From: UBA1172 sp049889655
GTDB lineage: Bacteria; Pseudomonadota; Alphaproteobacteria; Puniceispirillales; UBA1172
DNA: 40,867 bases
NCBI GenBank assembly: GCA_049889655.1
Contig: JBMHCY010000035.1
Location: 1-40,867 of the forward strand
Reading direction: 5' to 3'
A model generated the notes under the pieces. It made no database searches. It had not been told where the DNA came from and was given only the letters and a program-made list of their open reading frames with translations. How positions within the stretch are numbered: position 1 is the stretch's first letter; each line of letters begins with the position of its first letter. Positions 31,652 through 38,365 of this stretch are shown here, piece after piece. The position numbers were made by a program, and so were the translations under genes.

Positions 31652-33220
31652 ATGAACACATCCAGCATCCCCGGTGCAGAGTTGATCCAGGTGGCTGATA
31701 TCGTTGCCCGCGAAAAATCCATTGATCGCGAGGAAGTGATCATTGCGATGGAACAGGCGATCCAGAAAGCCGGTCGTTCCCGCTATGGTCAGGAACGCGA
31801 TATCCGGGCCTATATTGACCGCAAGAACGGTGCCATCACCCTCGAACAGGTGACGGAAGTGGTCGAAGAGGTCGAGGATGAAGCCTGCCAGATCACCCTC
31901 GAGGAAGCCCAGAAGGTTGATGGCAATCTCGGTATCGGCGATTTCATCCGCCAGCCGCTGCCGCCGCTGGAATTCGGCCGTATCGCTGCCCAGACCGCCA
32001 AGCAGGTGATCTCCCAGCGTGTCCGTGATGCTGAACGTGCCCGCCAGTACGAGGAATATAAAGACAGGGTCGGCGAGATCGTTGTCGGGACAATCAAGCG
32101 TGCCGAAGGCTATTCGATCTCGGTTGATCTTGGCCGTGCCGAAGGTGTCATTCGCCGGGAAGAAATGATCCCCCGTGAAATTCTCCGTCAGGGTGACCGT
32201 GTCCGGGCCTATATCAAGGATGTCCGTGAAGAAGTCCGGGGCCCGCAGATCTTTCTGTCGCGTGCTGACAACCAGTTCATGGCCCAGTTGTTCACTCAGG
32301 AAGTCCCGGAAATCTATGACGGCATGATCGAGATCAAGAATGTCGTCCGTGAACCGGGCAGCCGGGCAAAGATCGCTGTTGTCTCCAAGGACCCGAGCAT
32401 TGATCCTGTCGGGGCCTGTGTCGGGATGCGTGGCAGCCGGGTTCAGGCTGTGGTCAACGAACTTCAGGGCGAGAAGATCGAGATCATTCCCTGGTCCGAA
32501 GAAACCGTGACCTTTGCCGTCAACGCCCTTGCCCCGGCGGTTGTCTCGAAAGTGGTGATGGATGAAGATGCCGGCCGCATGGAAGTCATCGTCCCTGATG
32601 ATCAGTTGTCGCTGGCGATCGGCCGCCGCGGCCAGAATGTCCGTCTCGCCTCACAGCTGACAGGCTGGTATATTGATATTCTCACCGAAACCCAGGAAAG
32701 CGAACGCCGCCAGGAAGAAACCCGCAACCGTTCGGAACGCTTCATGCAGGCGCTGGATATCGATGATGTGATCGCCCATCTGCTGATTGCCGAAGGCTTT
32801 GCCATGGTCGAGGATATCGCCGAAACACCGGTTGACGAATTGATGAGCATCCAGGGCTTCGATGAAGATATTGCCGCCGAACTGTCACGCCGGGCGATCG
32901 AGTTTGTCGAAGGAGAAGCGCGCCGGATCGCAGAAGAACTCGAAAAACTCGGGGTGTCTGATGACCTGCGGAACTTTGATGCGCTGACGCCTATTTCGAT
33001 CCTGAAACTGGCTGAGGCCGGGATCAAAACGCTCGATGATCTGGCTGATCTCGATACAGAGGAGCTGCTGGAACATCTGTCGCCGCTGGGCCCGATCAGC
33101 AGCGAAGATGCCGGTGAGATCATCATGGAAGCTCGCGCCCACTGGTTCGATGATGAACCTGAGGCAGGTGATGAGGCTGAGGCAGGTGATGAGGCCGTCC
33201 CTGAGGAGGCAGAAACCTGA
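31652..33220 (+). CDS. nusA: Transcription termination/antitermination factor NusA
   Basis: NusA binds RNA polymerase and nascent RNA, modulating pausing, termination and antitermination. The 522-residue protein has an N-terminal polymerase-binding domain (1-130), an S1 domain (about 133-200, GEIVVGTIKRAEGYSISVDL), and KH1 and KH2 domains (about 230-345, with SIDPVGACVGMRGSRVQAV and LSLAIGRRGQNVRLA). Two C-terminal helix-hairpin-helix acidic repeats end the folded part (MSIQGFDEDIAAEL; IKTLDDLADLDTEELLE), followed by an acidic tail with a perfect six-residue duplication. The TGA stop overlaps a probable CTG start of ylxR. Confidence 0.97.
   Translation: MNTSSIPGAELIQVADIVAREKSIDREEVIIAMEQAIQKAGRSRYGQERDIRAYIDRKNGAITLEQVTEVVEEVEDEACQITLEEAQKVDGNLGIGDFIRQPLPPLEFGRIAAQTAKQVISQRVRDAERARQYEEYKDRVGEIVVGTIKRAEGYSISVDLGRAEGVIRREEMIPREILRQGDRVRAYIKDVREEVRGPQIFLSRADNQFMAQLFTQEVPEIYDGMIEIKNVVREPGSRAKIAVVSKDPSIDPVGACVGMRGSRVQAVVNELQGEKIEIIPWSEETVTFAVNALAPAVVSKVVMDEDAGRMEVIVPDDQLSLAIGRRGQNVRLASQLTGWYIDILTETQESERRQEETRNRSERFMQALDIDDVIAHLLIAEGFAMVEDIAETPVDELMSIQGFDEDIAAELSRRAIEFVEGEARRIAEELEKLGVSDDLRNFDALTPISILKLAEAGIKTLDDLADLDTEELLEHLSPLGPISSEDAGEIIMEARAHWFDDEPEAGDEAEAGDEAVPEEAET
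33161..33196 (+). repeat. 18-bp tandem repeat at the 3' end of nusA
   Basis: Two adjacent 18-base units (33161-33178 and 33179-33196) are identical except for the last base (T versus C). Each encodes Glu-Ala-Gly-Asp-Glu-Ala in the acidic tail of NusA. The near-identity of the DNA, not only of the protein, suggests a recent duplication by slippage. The copy number may vary between strains. Confidence 0.85.
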
Positions 33221-33792
33221 AACAGAATGCCGCAGATACATCGGAACGCCAATGCGTGGTGACCCGGGAACGTGGCCATCCGTCTGCGATGATCCGTTTT
33301 GTGGCTGACCCTGAGGGGGTGCTGACGCCTGATCCGGCGGCCAAACTCCCCGGCAGGGGGGCGTGGATCACGGCCCGCCGCGAGGTGCTCGAAAAAGGCC
33401 TCGCCAAGGGCCAGATCGCCCGCGCCGCCGAAGCCCGGTCAACACCGGAGGGGCTGGCCGAAAAACTGGTCAGCCTGATGCTGAAGCGGGTTCAGGATAC
33501 GCTCTCGATCGGCCGCCGCACGGGCCGTGTTATCGGTGGTGGCGGCAAGATCAGGGCGTTCGGCTCGGTGGCGGGGCTGATCATTGCCGCTGATGCGTCA
33601 GCTCGGGAATCCCGGGCGCTGATCGGTGATGTCGACCATGACTGGGTGGTGCAGTCGCTTTCAGGGGATGAGCTCGGGGCCGCGTTCGGCCGGGCTTCCA
33701 TTGCCTTTGCCGCGGTCGCTGCGGGGGATCCCCGGCTGGAAGATCGGATCAGAACCGAGATTGAAAGACTGGACGGATTACGGCCAGCATAA
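33217..33792 (+). CDS. ylxR: YlxR family RNA-binding protein with L7Ae-like C-terminal part
   Basis: YlxR proteins are small nucleic-acid-binding proteins encoded between nusA and infB; their role is poorly defined. The N-terminal YlxR domain reads ERQCVVTRERGHPSAMIRFV, then KLPGRGAWITARREVLE. Residues about 100-150 resemble an L7Ae/L30e fold (LSIGRRTGRVIGGGGKI). The conserved R-x-C-V-V-T-R motif lies partly before the first GTG (33256), so translation should begin upstream. The only good option is CTG 33217, seven bases after GGAGG (33205-33209) and overlapping the nusA TGA as CTGA, giving 191 residues. The start is inferred, the gene is not in doubt. Confidence 0.85.
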   Translation: MKQNAADTSERQCVVTRERGHPSAMIRFVADPEGVLTPDPAAKLPGRGAWITARREVLEKGLAKGQIARAAEARSTPEGLAEKLVSLMLKRVQDTLSIGRRTGRVIGGGGKIRAFGSVAGLIIAADASARESRALIGDVDHDWVVQSLSGDELGAAFGRASIAFAAVAAGDPRLEDRIRTEIERLDGLRPA

Positions 33793-33813
33793 GCGATGGT
33801 TTTTGTGCAATCT

Positions 33814-33881
33814 CTTGCATTTCGGTGCAAGGGCATTGTAAACCATGTGAAACGAAAGAACATCCGCCGGCTGGTTGCCGG
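33814..33881 (+). other. Paired hairpins in the ylxR-infB gap
   Basis: The 109-bp gap before infB holds two small perfect inverted repeats. CTTGCA (33814-33819) pairs with TGCAAG (33826-33831) around TTTCGG, and CCGGC (33867-33871) pairs with GCCGG (33877-33881) around TGGTT. Neither is followed by a T run, so they are not terminators. They could be RNA processing or translation-control structures before infB, or chance. The gap shows no convincing promoter. Confidence 0.35.
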
Positions 33882-33901
33882 ATGGATGGAAAGGGCTATT
33901 G

Positions 33902-36454
33902 ATGAGCGAACAGGGTAACAAGAAGAAAACCTTGAGTCTGGGGAGTGGCAAACTGACCCTCGGCGGTGTTGCCGAAGGTGGAGCCACGCCATCCCAGCGT
34001 GTGACTTCCCGAACCGCCACGCGTCAGGTTCAGGTCGAAGTTGTTCGCAAGCGTCAGCCGACTGGCCGCGGGGCTTCCCGACCGGCTGCCCCGGAACAGC
34101 CGAAAGCCACCCCGGCCGAGGCGGAAACACCGCCGCCAAGTGCCGGTGCCGCAACCAATCTCGATAACCTGACCGATGCCGAGCGTGCCGCCCGCAACCG
34201 CGCCCTTCAGCAGGGGCTGAAACGCCAGGCGGATACCATGCCGCCGCGCCCCGCCGAACCCGAAGCCACCCCGCAGGAAGAAGCCGCCACCGCCCCGGTC
34301 GAGGAAAAGAAATCCCGCCGCGAACGCGAGCTTGAGGAATTGCAGAAAATCGCTGCCGCCGAAGACACGCGCCGCGAAGAAGACAACCGCCGCCATGCCG
34401 AAGCCCGGGCCAAGCGCGAAAGCGCCGAGGCGAGTGACCGCAGCGGTGGTTACGCCGATGCCGATCAGGGCAGCGGCCGCACCCCTGCCCGCCGCCGCGA
34501 GACACCCGATCAGCCGAAAAAGCAGAATACCCGCCGTGGTGAGCAGGATCAGCGTCGCCGGGGCAAGATCACCATCACCGAAGCTCTTGATGGCGGTGAT
34601 AGCATCCGCCAGCGGTCGCTGGCTTCGGTCCGCCGGGCCCGTGAACGCGAAAAGGCCCGGATGCGTGGCAATGAAGCCCAGCCCAAGGTCAAGCAGGTGC
34701 GTGAGGTGACAATCCCTGATGCGATCACCGTTCAGGAACTGTCGAACCGTATGGCCGAACGTGCCGCCGATGTGATCAAGGAATTGATGAAACTCGGGAT
34801 CATGGCCACCGTCACCCAGACGATCGATGCCGAAACCGCCGAATTGATTGTGATCGAGCTTGGCCACAAGCCCAACCGTGTTTCCGAAGCCGATGTTGAT
34901 ATCATCAGTGATGATGTTGAGGATGATCCCGCGAGCCTCAAGCCGCGGCCGCCGGTGGTGACTGTCATGGGGCATGTCGACCACGGCAAGACCTCGATCC
35001 TCGATGCGATCCGCCGCACCAGTGTTGCCGCCGGCGAATCGGGCGGCATCACCCAGCACATCGGGGCCTATCAGGTCGTCAATGCGGATGGCAACAAGAT
35101 CACCTTCATTGATACCCCGGGCCACGAAGCCTTTACTGAAATGCGGATACGCGGGGCCAATATCACCGATATCGTCATTCTGGTGGTGGCTGCCGATGAC
35201 GGGGTCATGCAGCAGACCATCGAAGCGATCAACCATGCCCGGGCGGCAGAATGCCCTGTCATTATCGCGATCAACAAATGCGACAAGCCGGAAGCGGATT
35301 CGCAGCGTGTCCGCAACGAATTGCTCAGCCACGAGATTGTCACCGAAGATTTCGGTGGTGATGTGCTGGCGGTGGATGTTTCCGCCCATACCGGCCAGGG
35401 GCTCGACAAACTCGAAGAAGCCATCATGCTTCAGGCGGAACTGCTTGAACTGAGGGCCAACCCTGACCGTGATGCCGAAGGCGCAGTGATCGAAGCCAAG
35501 GTCGAACGTGGCCGCGGTTCTGTTGCCTCGCTGCTGATCACCCGCGGGACGCTGTCGGTCGGTGATATCTTTGTTGTCGGTGCTGAAACCGGCCGTGTCC
35601 GGGCGATGTATGATGATCACGGCCAGCAGATCAAGACGGCCCGTCCCGGTGATCCGGTTGAGGTCCTTGGCCTCAATGGCACGCCGATGGCCGGTGATCT
35701 GCTCACTGTTGTGGAAAGTGAAAGCCGCGCCCGTGAGGTTTCTGAATACCGTCAGCGGGTGATCCGCACCAAGGAAGCCTCCGCCGGTGCACGCGGGTCT
35801 GTTGAACAGATGCTCTCCGCCATTGCCGCGGGTGAAGCCGAAGAGCTGCCGGTTATCCTGAAAACCGATGTGCACGGCTCGCTAGAGGCGATCCGTTCGG
35901 CTGTCGACAAACTTGCCACTGATCAGGTTCGTGTCCGTGTGCTGACAGCAGCGGTGGGAGCCATCTCCGAGAGCGATATCAGCCTTGCTGCCGCTTCTTC
36001 CGGGATGATCATCGCGTTTAATGTCCGCGCCAACCCGCAGGCCCGTGATCAGGCCCGCCGTGATGGTGTCGAGATCCGCTATCATTCGATCATCTACGAA
36101 CTCATTGACGAGATTAAAGCCGCCATGTCCGGGCTGTTGACGCCGGACCGCAAGGAAGAGTTCATCGGCTATGCTGAAATCCTCGAGGTGTTCAACATCA
36201 CCAAGGTTGGCAAGATCGCAGGTTGCAACGTCACCGAAGGGGTGATCAAGCGCGGCTGCAGTGTCCGCCTGCTGCGGGATAATGTTGTCATCCACGAAGG
36301 CTCTCTGAAGACGCTCAAGCGTTTCAAGGATGAGGTCAAGGAAGTCCGCGAGGGCCAGGAATGTGGCATGGGCTTTGAAAATTACGGTGATCTGCAGGTT
36401 GGCGACGTGATCGAATGTTTCGAGATTCAGGAAGTCGCCCGCACCATTGACTGA
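33902..36454 (+). CDS. infB: Translation initiation factor IF-2
   Basis: IF-2 is the GTPase that positions initiator tRNA and promotes subunit joining. The 850-residue protein has an alphaproteobacterial-type N-terminus (KKTLSLGSGKLTLGG, VQVEVVRKR), a long charged Ala/Glu/Arg-rich region to about 250, and an IF2_N segment (PDAITVQELSNRMAERA). The G domain has VMGHVDHGKTS (G1, near residue 357), FIDTPGHEAF (G3), NKCDKP (G4) and SAHTG (G5). Domains II, III and C2 end with EVREGQECGMGFENYGD. The start is ATG 33902 with AAGGG upstream; the frame stays open to a TTG at 33875. Confidence 0.97.
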   Translation: MSEQGNKKKTLSLGSGKLTLGGVAEGGATPSQRVTSRTATRQVQVEVVRKRQPTGRGASRPAAPEQPKATPAEAETPPPSAGAATNLDNLTDAERAARNRALQQGLKRQADTMPPRPAEPEATPQEEAATAPVEEKKSRRERELEELQKIAAAEDTRREEDNRRHAEARAKRESAEASDRSGGYADADQGSGRTPARRRETPDQPKKQNTRRGEQDQRRRGKITITEALDGGDSIRQRSLASVRRAREREKARMRGNEAQPKVKQVREVTIPDAITVQELSNRMAERAADVIKELMKLGIMATVTQTIDAETAELIVIELGHKPNRVSEADVDIISDDVEDDPASLKPRPPVVTVMGHVDHGKTSILDAIRRTSVAAGESGGITQHIGAYQVVNADGNKITFIDTPGHEAFTEMRIRGANITDIVILVVAADDGVMQQTIEAINHARAAECPVIIAINKCDKPEADSQRVRNELLSHEIVTEDFGGDVLAVDVSAHTGQGLDKLEEAIMLQAELLELRANPDRDAEGAVIEAKVERGRGSVASLLITRGTLSVGDIFVVGAETGRVRAMYDDHGQQIKTARPGDPVEVLGLNGTPMAGDLLTVVESESRAREVSEYRQRVIRTKEASAGARGSVEQMLSAIAAGEAEELPVILKTDVHGSLEAIRSAVDKLATDQVRVRVLTAAVGAISESDISLAAASSGMIIAFNVRANPQARDQARRDGVEIRYHSIIYELIDEIKAAMSGLLTPDRKEEFIGYAEILEVFNITKVGKIAGCNVTEGVIKRGCSVRLLRDNVVIHEGSLKTLKRFKDEVKEVREGQECGMGFENYGDLQVGDVIECFEIQEVARTID

Positions 36455-36477
36455 TCCGCAAACGGCCAGGTGATCAC

Positions 36478-36873
36478 ATGGACAGGCAGCGCAGGGGTCA
36501 AAGATCCGGCGACAAAACGCAGCGTCAGCTGAAGGTGGGGGAAGAAATTCGCCACCTTGTCTCGGCTATTCTGCATCGCGGGTCTTTCTATGACCCGGAT
36601 CTGGAAGGCGTCTCGGTGACGGTTTCGGAAGTATCGATCAGCCCAGATTTCGCCAATGCCCGGGTCTATGTCATGCCGCTTGGCGGGCAGAATGCCGATA
36701 TTGTTCTCGCTGCCCTCGGCCGCATCAGCCACGCGATCCAGCATGATCTCGCCCGCCAGCTGACAACACGGCGGACACCGCGGCTCCGATTCGTTCTTGA
36801 TGACAGTTTCGATAACGCCAGCCGCCTCGGTGACCTGATCAGCCGCAACGCGACCGAAGGGGATGCCGAGTGA
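36478..36873 (+). CDS. rbfA: Ribosome-binding factor A
   Basis: RbfA is a cold-shock-linked factor that binds immature 30S subunits and helps 16S 5'-end maturation. The 131-residue protein has the KH-like fold with QLKVGEEIRHLVSAILHRG, VSVTVSEVSISPDFANARVYV and RTPRLRFVLDDSFDNASRL, all family blocks. The length is typical. AGGTGA lies a few bases upstream of the ATG, 23 bp after infB. Its stop overlaps the truB start as GTGA. Confidence 0.95.
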   Translation: MDRQRRGQRSGDKTQRQLKVGEEIRHLVSAILHRGSFYDPDLEGVSVTVSEVSISPDFANARVYVMPLGGQNADIVLAALGRISHAIQHDLARQLTTRRTPRLRFVLDDSFDNASRLGDLISRNATEGDAE

Positions 36874-37793
36874 CAAAGTCATCCGGCGGTGCATCAGGTC
36901 AGAAAAGGCCCCCGAGACAGGCTGTTCACGGCTGGGTGATCCTGGACAAACCCGAAGGCGTGCCGTCGACCAAGGCTGTCAATATCGTCCGCCGGGTGTT
37001 CAATGCGGCCAAGGCCGGGCATTCTGGCACGCTCGACCCTCTCGCCAGCGGCATTCTGCCGATCGCGCTCGGTGAGGCAACCAAGACAATCCCCCATGTC
37101 ATGGATGCCAGCAAGGATTATGCCTTCACCATCGCCTGGGGAGCCGAGACCGAGACCGATGACCGCGAAGGGGCGGTAACGGTGACTGCCGATACCCGCC
37201 CTGACAGCGCAGCGATTGAAGCGATCCTGCCGCGTTTCACCGGCCGCATCAGCCAGACACCGCCGCTCTATTCCGCCATTAAACTTGATGGCCGCCGCGC
37301 CTATGACAGGGCCCGCAACAACGAGGTGGTCGATATGCCGGCCCGAGAGGTGGATATTCACCGCCTTGAGCTGATCAGCAATTCGGCCACAGAAGCCCGG
37401 TTTTCGGCGACCACGGGCAAGGGTGCCTATATCCGTTCCCTGGGGCGTGATCTGGCGCGGGAACTGGGTTCGGCGGCCCATATCATCCACCTGCGGCGAG
37501 AGCGCGTCGGGCCGTTTCGGCTTGATATGTCGATTTCGCTGGATTTTTTCGAAAACATCGACAATAGTGCCGATGCTTTTGAAGCCCTGCATCCGGTAAT
37601 GACGGCGCTGGCCGACATCCCGGCGGTTGCCATTACCGAAGATGATGCAGAACGGCTGCGTTGCGGCCAGAAGATTGCTGCCCCCGCGGGGGGCGATGTC
37701 GCTGTGGCGCTCCATCAGGGGGCGCCGGTTGCCATTGTCCATATCGACAAGGGTGAGGCATCGCCGAAACGGGTGTTCAATCTTCCCACATAA
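36870..37793 (+). CDS. truB: tRNA pseudouridine(55) synthase TruB
   Basis: TruB makes pseudouridine 55 in the T loop of tRNAs. The 307-residue protein shows GWVILDKPEGVPSTKAV and the catalytic motif GHSGTLDPLASGILPIALGE with nucleophile Asp56. FTGRISQTPPLYSAIKLDGR, AYDRARN and KGAYIRSLGRDLARELG follow. The start is GTG 36870, overlapping the rbfA stop as GTGA, with AAGGGG about eight bases upstream; no better ATG precedes the conserved region. rpsO follows after 21 bp. Confidence 0.96.
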   Translation: MTKSSGGASGQKRPPRQAVHGWVILDKPEGVPSTKAVNIVRRVFNAAKAGHSGTLDPLASGILPIALGEATKTIPHVMDASKDYAFTIAWGAETETDDREGAVTVTADTRPDSAAIEAILPRFTGRISQTPPLYSAIKLDGRRAYDRARNNEVVDMPAREVDIHRLELISNSATEARFSATTGKGAYIRSLGRDLARELGSAAHIIHLRRERVGPFRLDMSISLDFFENIDNSADAFEALHPVMTALADIPAVAITEDDAERLRCGQKIAAPAGGDVAVALHQGAPVAIVHIDKGEASPKRVFNLPT

Positions 37794-37814
37794 ACCCTTT
37801 CGATGGAGAGTGCG

Positions 37815-38084
37815 ATGTCGATTACCAATGACCGCAAAGCGGAACTGATCACCGAGTTTGGTGCCAATGACAAGGACAGTGGCAGTGCTGCCGTCCAGGT
37901 GGCGATCCTGACCGAACGGATTGTCAATCTCACCGAACATATGAAAACCCACAAGAAGGATTTCGGCTCACGCCGCGGCCTCTTGACCATGGTTGGCCGT
38001 CGCCGTCACCTGCTGGATTACATCAAGCGCCGTGACGAGGATGCCTACAAGGCGCTGATCGCGAAACTCGGCCTCCGCCGCTAA
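37815..38084 (+). CDS. rpsO: 30S ribosomal protein S15
   Basis: S15 binds the central domain of 16S rRNA early in 30S assembly and in E. coli represses its own translation. The 89-residue length is exact for the family, with conserved SITNDRKAELI, GSAAVQVAILTERIVNLTEH and MVGRRRHLLDYIKRRD. The start is ATG 37815 behind GGAGAG; an in-frame ATG at 37803 would add four residues and destroy the spacing. A strong terminator follows the stop, which separates it from pnp. Confidence 0.97.
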   Translation: MSITNDRKAELITEFGANDKDSGSAAVQVAILTERIVNLTEHMKTHKKDFGSRRGLLTMVGRRRHLLDYIKRRDEDAYKALIAKLGLRR

Positions 38085-38110
38085 TCGCATCCGCCATCCC
38101 AATGAGATTG

Positions 38111-38135
38111 AAGCCGGCGTCCTGCCGGCTTTTTT
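38111..38135 (+). terminator. Rho-independent terminator after rpsO
   Basis: AAGCCGGC (38111-38118) pairs with GCCGGCTT (38124-38131) around GTCCT, and six T lie at 38130-38135. It begins 27 bases after the rpsO stop. It should end most of the rimP-to-rpsO transcript, with possible partial read-through into pnp. Confidence 0.85.
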
Positions 38136-38152
38136 CATGCAGATCATCGGCA

Positions 38153-38181
38153 TTGACAAGCCTGGCGAAGACGCCTAAAAG
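38153..38181 (+). promoter_or_regulatory. Candidate strong promoter of pnp
   Basis: A perfect TTGACA (38153-38158) is followed after exactly 17 bases by TAAAAG (38176-38181), four of six -10 matches. It lies directly after the rpsO terminator. Transcription would start near 38188, leaving a leader of about 178 nt before the pnp ATG. Confidence 0.55.
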
Positions 38182-38187
38182 GGCGCA

Positions 38188-38365
38188 TATCTTTGAGGGT
38201 TTACACACAATGGGTTTCGGGATGGCCGGAACCGACCGGAGAAGGGCTCCGGGAACGTCACCAGAAAACCTCCCCCCATTCCCGAGAAGATAGATGATGT
38301 CCCGCTGATGTGGGCAGCCATCATGGCATGGGGCTGTGATGGCGTTCTGGAGAAATGAAAACAAG
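38188..38365 (+). promoter_or_regulatory. Structured 5' leader of pnp
   Basis: This non-coding stretch contains nested inverted repeats. CCGGAG (38236-38241) pairs with CTCCGG (38247-38252) around AAGGG. Outside it TCGGGA (38217-38222) can pair with TCCCGA (38280-38285), or alternatively AATGGG (38209-38214) with CCCATT (38275-38280). Near the start codon, GCCATCATGGC (38318-38328) is a palindrome. In E. coli the pnp leader is cut by RNase III and PNPase to repress its own synthesis; a similar loop here is inference. Short frames in the region have no coding signs. Confidence 0.4.

Noticed and set aside
33896..35875. A 659-codon open frame on the minus strand opposite infB
   Set aside because: It mirrors the infB codon pattern. 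High GC and scarce T-rich codons keep the antisense frame open, the translation shows no recognisable domain, and infB itself is certain.
38102..38293. Short plus-strand frame (63 codons) between rpsO and pnp
   Set aside because: It begins next to the rpsO terminator and runs through the pnp promoter and leader; no ribosome binding site or conserved motif was seen.
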